A stretch of DNA of 64,000 bases from Bacteroidota bacterium. GTDB taxonomy: Bacteria; Bacteroidota; Bacteroidia; B-17B0; Aurantibacillaceae. The translations under genes were made by a program, and so were the position numbers. The notes beneath the pieces are model-generated. The model was not told the DNA's origin. It did no database searches and saw nothing but the letters and a program-made list of their open reading frames with translations. The stretch covers positions 1-64,000 of the forward strand of contig JANYGK010000106.1 of the NCBI GenBank assembly GCA_025362395.1. Reading direction: 5' to 3'. Of the stretch, positions 37,399 to 47,291 are shown in pieces; position 1 is the stretch's first letter, and every line of letters begins with the position of its first letter.

Positions 37399-37480
37399 CG
37401 TCATCGCGAGGCACGACGCGATCTCACGTATTGTTTTTGCAAATTATGTTTAAGATGGTTTCACTTCATTACAATGACAA
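37399..37480 (+). repeat. Palindromic dispersed repeat R1, copy c
   Basis: CGTCATCGCGAGGCACGACG, then CGATCTCACG, and a decayed right arm TTTCACTTCATTACAATGAC. Confidence 0.65.
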
Positions 37481-37576
37481 TTTCAACACTGAAACCAAAA
37501 TATAAAAAATATTTATGTTGCTAAAAAGCTATTTGATTTATACTTAAATTCGAATAAACAATTAAAATTATAAAAT

Positions 37577-37930
37577 ATGAATTACCCTCTTGTGACCAAA
37601 CAATTTCAGGACGTTTGTTTAGCAGTAAATCCTGATCAATCTCAAAATCGTTTACTTTCAGCAGAAGAACTCCCAATGTGGGAAAATCATAGAAGTTCGC
37701 CTGAAGCACGTAATTGTTTACATCGCGCATACATGATTGGCAATCTTATTAAGCAATGCGATTTTGGATCATTCTATTATTTTAAATATAAGAATTTACA
37801 GAAAAAATATACTACAATTGCTAATATGTACTCTAATGTATTCGGAATAAAATATAATGAGGAGGAAATTAAAAAACATTGGAGCGAGTTAACAAATTAT
37901 GTAATGAAAAATAGTTTAAGGTTTTCGTAA
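37577..37930 (+). CDS. Hypothetical protein
   Basis: A 117-residue soluble protein with no recognised family. It has a plausible AT-rich upstream region, an ATG start and ordinary codon composition. It is mostly alpha-helical by residue pattern (SPEARNCLHRAYMIGNLIKQ; EEEIKKHWSELTNYVM). It stands alone between the repeat-filled region and a terminator. The coding call rests on frame length and composition only. Confidence 0.55.
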   Translation: MNYPLVTKQFQDVCLAVNPDQSQNRLLSAEELPMWENHRSSPEARNCLHRAYMIGNLIKQCDFGSFYYFKYKNLQKKYTTIANMYSNVFGIKYNEEEIKKHWSELTNYVMKNSLRFS

Positions 37931-38006
37931 AGCACTTTTGAACTCAAAATTGAAATAAAAAAGTACTTTTTAAATAAATAACTCTACTTGCTTGAACTAA
38001 TAAACA

Positions 38007-38038
38007 AAAAACGCCCCAAATTACTTCGGAGCGTTTTT
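38007..38038. terminator. Bidirectional intrinsic terminator between the 117-aa gene and groEL
   Basis: Stem AAAAACGC pairing with GCGTTTTT, extended inward by CC/GG with one mismatch. It is A/T-flanked on both sides, so it can serve the plus-strand hypothetical gene and the minus-strand groEL. Confidence 0.7.
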
Positions 38039-38116
38039 ATAAATTATAAGTTTAATGTTTGCCGCTTCTCGATACGCTCCTAAAAAGTCGCACTCGAAGT
38101 GACAAGCAAATAATGA

Positions 38117-39763
<1,647 letters not shown>

Positions 39764-39880
39764 TTATTTAAGTTTAATATTTTGTTTGAATAACTGAAAA
39801 GATGTAAGGAACTTAAAGGAATCAAGACTTGTTTATCTCTCTTTTGTCCCTTTAATCTCTTTGGTCTCTTCCGCCTTTAT

Positions 39881-40171
39881 TTAGATAATAGCGTATATGT
39901 CGCTTTCACGCATAATTAAAAGGTCTTTCCCGTCAACCTGTATTTCAGTACCCGCGTACTTACCGTATAATACAGTATCACCTACTTTCACTGTCATAGG
40001 CTCATCGGGTTTACCGTTACCAACTGCCAATACTTTCCCTTTCATGGGTTTTTCTTTAGCTGTGTCAGGAATAATTAATCCGCCTGCTGTTTTTGTTTCT
40101 GCAGGAGCCGCTTCTACCAATACTCTATCGGCTAAGGGCTTTACGTTAATGCTTGCGCTTGTTTTTGCCAT
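39881..40171 (-). CDS. groES: Co-chaperonin GroES (Hsp10)
   Basis: A 96-residue lid subunit of the GroEL cage. [20 protein letters not shown] starts the fold; the mobile loop and the [20 protein letters not shown] end are normal. The 126-bp spacer before groEL contains short repeated words (for example AGAGACCAAAGAGATTAAAG on the minus strand). Confidence 0.98.
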   Translation of the reverse strand: MAKTSASINVKPLADRVLVEAAPAETKTAGGLIIPDTAKEKPMKGKVLAVGNGKPDEPMTVKVGDTVLYGKYAGTEIQVDGKDLLIMRESDIYAII

Positions 40172-40557
40172 AATTATATTATTTTGTTAGGTTAAATTTT
40201 ACGTTTGGGTATTGTCTAAAAATGTGCCGGTAGGCTATTAAAGACAAAGAGGCACAATATTAAGAATTTTTTAGCAGGATAGAGAAAAAAATGGCAGTGT
40301 GTGGCAGAGATACAATATGCCGGAACACAGATTTACCGGGGATAAAATAAGGAGGGATAGGATGGAACGCAGATAGCACGGATAATTATGATTAAAAAAC
40401 AGGATGGATATTATTTGATGTTAAAGACTTATCTAAAAAATCTTATTTAATCTTACCAAATCAGCGTCATCTGCGTTCCATTCTACACAGCTTCATCAAC
40501 AACAAATTACACAGATCCGCTTTCCATCTTATCAAACAATAAAAATTTGGAATTAAT
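40172..40557. other. groES upstream region with a large inverted repeat
   Basis: About 390 bp between fabH and groES. It must hold the groES promoter, but no CIRCE element or clear TAnnTTTG pair was recognised. A 13-bp perfect inverted repeat, ATGGAACGCAGAT (40362-40374) and ATCTGCGTTCCAT (40469-40481), frames a 94-base loop of further ACGCAGATAGCACGG-like words. This is the same word family as near 34890. Confidence 0.55.
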
Positions 40558-41562
40558 TTACTTTCCTATCTTACTCCCGTCATAAGCCCATTTTACCCAA
40601 ATGGAACCCCAGGTAAAACCCCCGCCGAAAGCAGATAAAATAATATTATCGCCTTTTTTAAGCTGCTTTTCATAATCCCATAGCAACAATGGAATAGTGC
40701 CGGCTGTGGTGTTACCATATCGCTCAATATTCATCATCATTTTATCGGTATTTAAGCCCATACGGTTTGCCGTAGCTTCGCAAATACGCTTGTTGGCCTG
40801 GTGCGGAACGAGCCACGCAATATCGTCGGCCGTTAAATTATTTTTAGCCATAATGTCCGCGCTTACTTCTGCCATATTTACAACGGCATGTTTAAAAACG
40901 GTTTGGCCTTCCTGGTGTACGTAGTGTAATTTTTTATCAACGGTTTCATGCGTAGGCGGCATTAAAGAACCGCCGGCAGCTTGGTAAAGATAGTTACGCC
41001 CCGCACCATCGCTTTTCAAAATAAAATCCTGTATACCGTTTCCGTCTTCAGTAGGTTCCAACAAAACAGCTCCGCCGCCGTCGCCAAAAATAACGCAGGT
41101 GGTACGGTCTTCGTAATTTAAAATGGCACTCATTTTATCAACTCCTATTACTACTACTTTTTTATATTTACCGGTTTCAATAAATTGAGAACCTGTAGCC
41201 AGAGCAAAAATAAATCCTGAGCAGGCCGCGGAAAGGTCATAGCCCCAGGCATTTTTAGCGCCTATCTTATCACAAATAATATTTGCGGTGCTCGGAAAAA
41301 TAAGGTCACCCGTAATAGTACCAACAATTAAAAGGTCAATATCCAAGGCTGTAATACCGCGCTTTCTTAAAAGTTCTTCCACGGCAAACACCATCATATC
41401 CGATGTTGCTTTTCCGGGTTCTTTTAATATACGGCGTTCTTTAATGCCCGTGCGTGAAGTAATCCACTCATCGTTCGTATCTACAATTTTTGCCAACTCA
41501 TCGTTAGTCATTACAAAATCAGGAACATATCCGCCAACAGCAGTAATAGCAGCTTTTATCAT
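40558..41562 (-). CDS. fabH: 3-oxoacyl-[ACP] synthase III
   Basis: Condensing enzyme that starts fatty acid synthesis from acyl-CoA and malonyl-ACP. The catalytic triad is visible: Cys in SAACSGFIFAL, His in VPHQANKRI and Asn in IERYGNTTAGT. 334 residues, normal. It overlaps plsX by one base (TAATG), the common plsX-fabH arrangement. Confidence 0.97.
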   Translation of the reverse strand: MIKAAITAVGGYVPDFVMTNDELAKIVDTNDEWITSRTGIKERRILKEPGKATSDMMVFAVEELLRKRGITALDIDLLIVGTITGDLIFPSTANIICDKIGAKNAWGYDLSAACSGFIFALATGSQFIETGKYKKVVVIGVDKMSAILNYEDRTTCVIFGDGGGAVLLEPTEDGNGIQDFILKSDGAGRNYLYQAAGGSLMPPTHETVDKKLHYVHQEGQTVFKHAVVNMAEVSADIMAKNNLTADDIAWLVPHQANKRICEATANRMGLNTDKMMMNIERYGNTTAGTIPLLLWDYEKQLKKGDNIILSAFGGGFTWGSIWVKWAYDGSKIGK

Positions 41563-42500
41563 TATTGAAATACGGTTTTAATTTTTTCATTCAGGTTGGC
41601 TTCCACCACATCCTTACTTAATACCATCATGTTTTTAAAAGCCAGTGCGCTTGATTTGCCGTGAGCTATCAGTACATTCGAATTTACACCTAAAATTGGC
41701 GTGCCCCCGTAAAGCTCATAATTAAATTTATCAAAATAGGCATCGCTGATGTTGCGCTTTTTACTTAAGGAATAAAATGCCTCGGCAGTTTTAAGCAATA
41801 CATTTCCGGTAAAGCCGTCGCATACAATTACGTCTGCCTTATCTTCAAACACCTCAAGGCCCTCTACATTGCCTACAAAGTTAAAGTCTTTTGAGTCCTT
41901 CATTAAAGCGTGCGCAGCCTGTGCTACAAGATTTCCTTTTTCGGGCTCTTCACCAATGTTAAGCAAGCCTATTTTAGGGTTGGCTATTTTATAAACCTCT
42001 TTGGCAAATACTGAACCCAATATGGCAAACTGGTACAATACATCGGGCTTACAGTCGGCATTAGTGCCCACATCTAAAATAATACCGAAGCCTCCGTTTA
42101 TTTTTGGCAGTATGGATGTAATGCATGGCCGAATAACGCCGGAAATCGCTTTTACGCTGAACATAGCGCCTACAAGCATGGCGCCGGTATTGCCTGCACT
42201 TGCAAACGATTGAATTCCGTTTTCCTTTAGTAATTTATACCCTACCGCTATGCTGCTGTTTGGTTTTTGAGCCAATGCCTTTGTAGGGTGTTCGCCCATT
42301 TCAATTACATCGGCGGCGTGTATAAAATCAAATGCATCTTCTGCAACGTTTTTGGTTTTTAAATATGCTTTCGCTTTTTCACTATCACCTATCAGCACTA
42401 TTCTAACGTCGGCCGGTAAGGATGCCAAGGCGTCAATAGCCCCTTCTAAACAATTGCTTGGGGCAAAATCGCCGCCCATTATATCTAATCCAATCTTCAT
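41562..42500 (-). CDS. plsX: Phosphate acyltransferase PlsX
   Basis: Makes acyl-phosphate from acyl-ACP for phospholipid synthesis. Signature segments: MKIGLDIMGGDFAPSNCLEG, ALAQKPNSSIAVGYKLL, FASAGNTGAMLVGAMF, and DGFTGNVLLKTAEAF. It is translationally coupled to fabH. rpmF, often found upstream of plsX, is not here. A -7-like TATTTTTG on the minus strand (42544-42551) may be its promoter. Confidence 0.96.
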   Translation of the reverse strand: MKIGLDIMGGDFAPSNCLEGAIDALASLPADVRIVLIGDSEKAKAYLKTKNVAEDAFDFIHAADVIEMGEHPTKALAQKPNSSIAVGYKLLKENGIQSFASAGNTGAMLVGAMFSVKAISGVIRPCITSILPKINGGFGIILDVGTNADCKPDVLYQFAILGSVFAKEVYKIANPKIGLLNIGEEPEKGNLVAQAAHALMKDSKDFNFVGNVEGLEVFEDKADVIVCDGFTGNVLLKTAEAFYSLSKKRNISDAYFDKFNYELYGGTPILGVNSNVLIAHGKSSALAFKNMMVLSKDVVEANLNEKIKTVFQ

Positions 42501-42645
42501 AAACTGTTTGTCGAAATCAATCTCTCATTAAATACATATCGCGCAAAAATACAATAAATATAGTTCAAAGTTATTAACCCGGGTTTTACTTTATAGTTAA
42601 GTATAATAATTTGGATAATTTTCGGCTTTATACAGATAAACACTC

Positions 42646-42653
42646 TAAATTTG
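42646..42653 (+). promoter_or_regulatory. -7 box just before sufE
   Basis: TAAATTTG matches TAnnTTTG only 4 bp before the ATG, so a transcript from it would be leaderless or nearly so. The matching -33 element is not clear. Confidence 0.3.
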
Positions 42654-42657
42654 CAGC

Positions 42658-43071
42658 ATGGGCATAGCAGATATTGAAAACGAAATTATTGATGAGTTTG
42701 AGCTTTTCGGCGACGACTGGGAAGGAAAGTACGAACACTTGATCGATCTCGGCAAAAGCCTGCCAAAAATTAAGGAAGACCTTAAAACCGACGACAGGCT
42801 TATAAAAGGCTGCCAGAGCAAGGTGTGGCTGCATACCGAAAAACAGGGCGATGAATTGGTGTATACCGCAGACAGTGACGCTATTATTACAAAAGGCATG
42901 GTGGCTTTAATTATAAGGGTATTATCGCATCAAAAACCGGAAGATATTTTGAAGGCAGACCTTAGCTTTATAAATAAGGTGGGTTTAACCGAACACTTAT
43001 CGCCCACACGCGCCAATGGTTTGCTAAGCATGATAAAACAAATGAAGCTGGATGCCATGGCGTTGAGCTAA
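42658..43071 (+). CDS. sufE: SufE family sulfur acceptor protein
   Basis: A 137-residue protein that accepts persulfide sulfur from the cysteine desulfurase SufS and stimulates iron-sulfur cluster assembly. The active-site Cys lies in LIKGCQSKVWL, with the family C-terminal GLTEHLSPTRANGL. sufS is not nearby; the gene stands between divergent plsX and a downstream transporter. Confidence 0.93.
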   Translation: MGIADIENEIIDEFELFGDDWEGKYEHLIDLGKSLPKIKEDLKTDDRLIKGCQSKVWLHTEKQGDELVYTADSDAIITKGMVALIIRVLSHQKPEDILKADLSFINKVGLTEHLSPTRANGLLSMIKQMKLDAMALS

Positions 43072-43099
43072 TGATACCTAATACAATTTCCCCTGATTA

Positions 43100-43996
43100 A
43101 TGAATAATAAGGCCTTATCCCGGACTATTTTAATTGTGCTTTCCCTTATTTGGGGCAGCTCTTTTATTTTAATGAAGCAAGGTCTTGAAGCCTTTCCAAG
43201 CGATGAGGTAGCGGGGTTGCGCATAACCATTGCTTCGGTATTTATGCTGCCGTTTTTAATTAAGTATTATAAAATAGACCTGCGTAAAAACCTGAAAGGC
43301 TTATTATTAATGGGTGTGTTCGGTAACCTGATTCCCGCTTTTTTATTTACCAAGGCCGAAACGCAGATCAGCAGCAGCTTAACCGGCATGCTTAACGCTT
43401 TAACGCCTTTATTTACCATACTTATAGGCATGATCGTGTTTAAATTAAGGGTCAGCAAAAATCAGATCATTGGCGTATCGGTAGGTTTTTTAGGCGCGGT
43501 AGCTTTGGTGGTTTACGGTAATAACGAACACGACCAAACTAAAAGCATGATCTACTGCTTGTTGGTTGTGGCGGCCACTATCTGCTACGCCATTAGCATT
43601 AACGGCATTAAAGCGTATTTGGGACAATTAAATTCGCTGCAGGCAACCGTATGGTCTTTTACCTTAATAGGCCCTGTAGCGGCAATTTATGTATTCGGCT
43701 TTACGGATGTGGTAACGCATGTGCAGCAAAACCCTAGTGCCGGGCATGCTTTGTTTTACATATCTATACTGGCAATAGTAGGGTCTGCCATTTCGGTGGT
43801 CATGTATAATACTTTAATTAAATTGTCGGGTACCGTATTTGCCTCAAGCTGTACCTATTTAATACCTATAGTAGCTATTGTGTGGGGGCTGTTAGACGGC
43901 GAAACTGTGAACGGCATGCAAATAATGGCGGCTGTTATTATTATTACCGGCATCAGGCTTATTAATTTTAAGGGGAAAGTGCGGAACGAGAGTTAA
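43100..43996 (+). CDS. EamA/DMT family transporter
   Basis: A 298-residue inner-membrane exporter of the drug/metabolite transporter superfamily with ten predicted helices in two EamA repeats. It opens with LIWGSSFILMKQGLEAFPSD and has the paired second repeat near LIKLSGTVFASSCTYLIPIV. The substrate is unknown (amino acids, nucleosides or others are typical). The start is 28 bp after sufE, so co-transcription is possible. Confidence 0.88.
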   Translation: MNNKALSRTILIVLSLIWGSSFILMKQGLEAFPSDEVAGLRITIASVFMLPFLIKYYKIDLRKNLKGLLLMGVFGNLIPAFLFTKAETQISSSLTGMLNALTPLFTILIGMIVFKLRVSKNQIIGVSVGFLGAVALVVYGNNEHDQTKSMIYCLLVVAATICYAISINGIKAYLGQLNSLQATVWSFTLIGPVAAIYVFGFTDVVTHVQQNPSAGHALFYISILAIVGSAISVVMYNTLIKLSGTVFASSCTYLIPIVAIVWGLLDGETVNGMQIMAAVIIITGIRLINFKGKVRNES

Positions 43997-44435
43997 AACA
44001 TTACCACATCCTCCGCCTGCGGACACTTCTTTGAAGGAGGAATTAGTTTAACGCCCGAAGCATTTATACGTCTCTCATACCTTGGTAATAGTGCGGTTGT
44101 TTTTCCAATTCGGCGCGAACTGCAAGCCTGCGCAGGATGAGCGGGGCAGCTTGGAGTTGGCGAATTGGATTGAATTTTTGTTTCTTTTTGTTCAAGCAAA
44201 AAGATAGAGAAGATTAAAAGAATAGGTCTTCGGCCTTGAGTGCTCTTGCATTGTCAACAGTGCGAAGGATGCAAACAAAAATCCTTTTTTGTTTCACAAA
44301 AAAGATTGCAGTGACAACCCGGTTTGGCCCCCGCCAAACGCACCCTCATCATCACAATAAAATCCGAAACAACAGATGGATTTAACGAAATTATATCAAA
44401 AATGTTAAAAACTTTTGCATTCCTGGGGCAAATCT
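43997..44435. other. Intergenic region with repeat copy R3-A
   Basis: About 440 bp upstream of the rplU promoter. It holds the CTCCGCCTGCGGA-type palindromic word near 44013, the R3 repeat on the minus strand, and GC-richer decayed sequence. A ~68-codon frame on the minus strand through the R3 repeat is not believable as a gene because it merely follows the repeat. Confidence 0.5.
44073..44225 (-). repeat. Dispersed repeat R3, copy A
   Basis: Reverse-complement copy of the ~150-bp element seen at 48.7 and 52.5 kb. Shared words are TATCTTTTTGCTTGAAC, CAATCCAATTCGCCAACTCC, CCCCGCTC, TTCGCGCCGAATTGG and CCGCACTATTACC. The inner CCAATTCG and CGAATTGG are complementary and could close a stem. Confidence 0.8.
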
Positions 44436-44465
44436 TTGGCAGATATAAAAAAAGGCCTATCTTTG
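44436..44465 (+). promoter_or_regulatory. Promoter of rplU-rpmA
   Basis: A -33 element TTG (44436-44438, in context CTTTGGC) is followed by a 19-bp spacer and a perfect -7 box TATCTTTG (44458-44465), as expected for the Bacteroidota housekeeping sigma factor. Transcription would start about 30 bp before the rplU ATG. Confidence 0.65.
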
Positions 44466-44501
44466 CCGTCCTTAAAATTATTAACAATAAAAATTAACAC
44501 C

Positions 44502-44996
44502 ATGTATGCAATTGTAGAAATAGCAGGGCAACAATTTAAAGTGGAACGAGGCAATAAAGTTTACGTTCACCGCCTAGATGCTAACGAAGGCACTAACATA
44601 GAGTTTGACAAAGTTTTCTTAATTGATAACGGTGGAAAAATTTCTATCGGAAGCCCGACAGTAGATGGCGCAAAAGTTGCCGCCACAATAATAGAGCACA
44701 TTAAAGGCGATAAAGTTATCGTGTTTAAGAAAAAACGCCGTAAAGGTTACCAGAAATGGAATAACCACCGTCAGCACTTAACTCAGATCTTAATACAAGG
44801 TGTGTTAGGAAAAGGCGAAAGCGTTAAAGAAGAATTAAAAGCTGAAAAATCGGTACGTACTTTTTTACCTCCAAGCAAATACGGTATCACAGCACCTGTA
44901 GCTGAAACTCCTGCAGTTGATAAAAAAGCCCCTGCTAAAAAAGCAGCCGCTAAAAAAGCGCCTGCAAAAAAGGCAGCTAAAAAAACAGAGGAATAA
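44502..44996 (+). CDS. rplU: 50S ribosomal protein L21 with Lys/Ala-rich tail
   Basis: Large-subunit protein. Residues 1-103 are the standard L21 (YAIVEIAGQQFKVERGNKVY, FKKKRRKGYQKWNNHRQHLT). A further ~60 residues follow, ending in alternating KKAPAKKAAAKKAPAKKA, a histone-H1-like basic tail. The ATG at 44502 is chosen because it gives the standard N terminus and follows the promoter at 44436-44465. It precedes rpmA as in nearly all bacteria. Confidence 0.96.
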   Translation: MYAIVEIAGQQFKVERGNKVYVHRLDANEGTNIEFDKVFLIDNGGKISIGSPTVDGAKVAATIIEHIKGDKVIVFKKKRRKGYQKWNNHRQHLTQILIQGVLGKGESVKEELKAEKSVRTFLPPSKYGITAPVAETPAVDKKAPAKKAAAKKAPAKKAAKKTEE

Positions 44997-45084
44997 TAAT
45001 AAAAGGTTTAAGTAATAAGTGTTTAGTTTTAAATTAAAGCACATCTCTTAAAACTTACAACTCATAATATAAAAACTAAGTAAA

Positions 45085-45351
45085 ATGGCACATAAAAAAG
45101 GAGCCGGTTCCACAAACAACGGCAGGGAATCACACAGTAAACGTTTAGGCGTTAAAATTTTCGGTGGTCAGGCTTGTATCTCAGGAAACATTATTGTTCG
45201 CCAACGCGGTACAAAACATAACCCGGGTGTTAATGTAGGAATGGGAAAAGACCATACTTTATTTGCATTGGTTGACGGTAAAGTAGTGTTCAAAAAGAAA
45301 AAAGACGACAGGTCTTACGTTTCAGTTGAACCTTTAGAAATAGAGGCATAA
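45085..45351 (+). CDS. rpmA: 50S ribosomal protein L27
   Basis: An 88-residue large-subunit protein near the peptidyl transferase centre. It opens [20 protein letters not shown], followed by [20 protein letters not shown] and [20 protein letters not shown]. No cleavable N-terminal extension (known in Firmicutes) is present. A hairpin terminator follows. Confidence 0.98.
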   Translation: MAHKKGAGSTNNGRESHSKRLGVKIFGGQACISGNIIVRQRGTKHNPGVNVGMGKDHTLFALVDGKVVFKKKKDDRSYVSVEPLEIEA

Positions 45352-45372
45352 CAAGCAACTTATTATAACTTG

Positions 45373-45402
45373 AAGCCCTCCGGATATAACGGTGGGCTTT
45401 TT
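45373..45402 (+). terminator. Intrinsic terminator after rpmA
   Basis: Stem AAGCCCTCC pairing with GGTGGGCTT (one mismatch) around a 9-base loop, followed by T-rich sequence, 21 bp past the stop. Confidence 0.75.
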
Positions 45403-45425
45403 GTGTTTTTAATAAATGTAATACC

Positions 45426-45911
45426 ATGAAACCCAGACTAAGTTTAAAACGTGTTTATTTTAAAGCCTTCCCGGTTATGATGGTGCTGTTTTGCTGCACC
45501 GCAAAAAAAATAAAAGAAGAAAAACCTGTTCCCGAAAAAACAGCTTTTTATACATTTGCTGCACTAAGAGATACCATAAAAAACACAACCGTTTTCAGGG
45601 TGCTGAAAGTAACAGTAGTGAATACAAAAATAAATTACCGGGTAGAATTTGACAAAGCAAAAAACCCTAACTCATTAAAAATAGAAATTACAGACCCGCA
45701 TAAAACCATAACCGCTTACACAGACCATCCCTTATTTAAGAAATTTGATTTGTACGGAGATAGTGGCGAAATAAAATCTAAATTAATATCTTTACCAAAA
45801 GCGGAGGTAACTCTTAGAGTTCCTTACTTTGAAGAATACAAGACCATAAAAATTACGGAAACCATCAATTTTAAAACGTCGAACCCTATAATCCTTAAAC
45901 ATGAAAAATAA
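45426..45911 (+). CDS. Hypothetical exported lipoprotein upstream of an M64 peptidase
   Basis: A 161-residue protein of unknown family with an N-terminal hydrophobic stretch and lipobox-like end (VMMVLFCC). The rest is beta-rich and moderately basic (VLKVTVVNTKINYRVEFD). Its last codons overlap the start of the M64 peptidase gene by 11 bp, so the two are translationally coupled. A role as accessory or anchor of that peptidase is inference. Confidence 0.65.
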   Translation: MKPRLSLKRVYFKAFPVMMVLFCCTAKKIKEEKPVPEKTAFYTFAALRDTIKNTTVFRVLKVTVVNTKINYRVEFDKAKNPNSLKIEITDPHKTITAYTDHPLFKKFDLYGDSGEIKSKLISLPKAEVTLRVPYFEEYKTIKITETINFKTSNPIILKHEK

Positions 45912-47286
45912 AATTTTACTCTTTGTTAGTTTTATCTGTACCGGTTTGTTAGGCCAGTCGGTTATAGGTGTTGATACGTTACGCAGAAGCGGCCCCATCG
46001 CTAAACGCATTAACTTAGTACTTATGGGCGACGGCTATATAACAAGCCAGATCCCCCAGTACGTAACGGATGCTACTACGATTTCTTCTTATCTTTTAAA
46101 TACAGCGCCTTTTAATCGTTATCAAAATTATTTTAATGTGTATGCTATTAAATGTGTGTCGCCGCAAAGCGGGGTTACACATACGGGTACGGCTACCGAT
46201 GTTACCGAACCGGCGAGCCCCATACTAAACGTTACTAATTATTTTGACACACAATTTGATAATTACAACATACACCGTTTAATATACAGTAACAACCAAA
46301 CCAATGTATACTCCGCACTGGCTGCTAACTTCCCTAATTACGACCAGGTAGTTATTTTAGGTAACTCAACAGAGTATGGCGGCGCGGGTGGCGCTTACGC
46401 AGTATCTTCCGTTAACTCAAACTCAAAAGAAATTGTAGCACACGAAATCGGTCATTCATTTGCCGGGCTGGCCGATGAGTATTGGGCGGGCGCAAGCTAT
46501 GCTGTCGAAAAACCAAACATGACAGCCGATAATTCAAGCTCTATAAAATGGGCGCCATGGTTAGGCATTAATTCGATAGGCGCTTACGCTTACGGAGCCG
46601 CAGCCCCTGATAACGGCTGGTACAGGCCGCACCAAAATTGTAAAATGCGTTATTTAGGCAGTCCGTTCTGTTCCGTGTGCGCGCAAACTATTATTGAAAG
46701 GATACACAGCCTTACTAACCCTATTGATGTGTACACACCCGATAACACAGGAGCTGTTGGCGCACAATGGTTTAAAGCTAAATTAATACAGCCAAACCCT
46801 AACACCTTAAAACGCAGCTGGACTTTAAACTCAACGATCATTGCCAATAACATTGATTCTGTTTTAATAAACGCGGGCTCATTACCAACCGGTAATAATA
46901 TTGTAACGCTTACGGTTATTGATACTACCGTGTTAACTAAGGATGTAAGCCATGCCGCGCTGCATACATTTGCAACATCGTGGTCGGTTAATAAAAATAT
47001 ACTTACCGGTTTGGAGGAAGTAAAAGCGCAATTGGAATTTTCGGTGTATCCTAACCCGGCCTCTACTGTTATTAATTTAAAATACAGTGTGCTCGAAGCC
47101 GCTCAACTTAATATTGCCATTACTGACCTATCGGGTAAAGCCGTTATAAAAGTAGATAATGCCAAAACGCCGGCGGGCCAATACGTAAAAGAAATTGATG
47201 TGAAAGAACTTACTGAAGGTATTTACTTTTTAAGCATCAGCATTAACGGACAAACCACCAACACTAAATTTGTAATTTTTAAATAG
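45901..47286 (+). CDS. Secreted M64-family (IgA peptidase-like) metallopeptidase with type IX sorting domain
   Basis: Exported zinc peptidase of 461 residues: signal peptide (1-19), then the M64 domain with the start KRINLVLMGDGYITSQ, the zinc motif HEIGHSFAGLADEY (H181, E182, H185) and a Cys-rich patch QNCKMRYLGSPFCSVC. The last ~80 residues are a type A sorting domain (FSVYPNPASTVINLKYS, ELTEGIYFLSISING). It probably digests extracellular protein at the cell surface. It overlaps the lipoprotein gene by 11 bp, and serS begins 5 bp after its stop. Confidence 0.9.
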   Translation: MKNKILLFVSFICTGLLGQSVIGVDTLRRSGPIAKRINLVLMGDGYITSQIPQYVTDATTISSYLLNTAPFNRYQNYFNVYAIKCVSPQSGVTHTGTATDVTEPASPILNVTNYFDTQFDNYNIHRLIYSNNQTNVYSALAANFPNYDQVVILGNSTEYGGAGGAYAVSSVNSNSKEIVAHEIGHSFAGLADEYWAGASYAVEKPNMTADNSSSIKWAPWLGINSIGAYAYGAAAPDNGWYRPHQNCKMRYLGSPFCSVCAQTIIERIHSLTNPIDVYTPDNTGAVGAQWFKAKLIQPNPNTLKRSWTLNSTIIANNIDSVLINAGSLPTGNNIVTLTVIDTTVLTKDVSHAALHTFATSWSVNKNILTGLEEVKAQLEFSVYPNPASTVINLKYSVLEAAQLNIAITDLSGKAVIKVDNAKTPAGQYVKEIDVKELTEGIYFLSISINGQTTNTKFVIFK

Positions 47287-47291
47287 CATAT

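Larger units (their letters stand above)
36349..37576. other. Gene-poor, repeat-filled region (~1.2 kb)
   Basis: No believable protein gene. ORFs of up to about 100 codons exist but run through decayed repeats and lack family features. The region holds three copies of repeat family R1, two hairpin copies of family R2, and a stretch (36721-36747) where ACTTTTTTT and AAAAAAAGT face each other as a small hairpin. Confidence 0.6.

Noticed and set aside
43993-44199. ~68-codon minus-strand ORF through R3 copy A
   Set aside because: The frame only follows the repeat. The same residues recur in frames through the other R3 copies, so it is a repeat artefact and not a gene.
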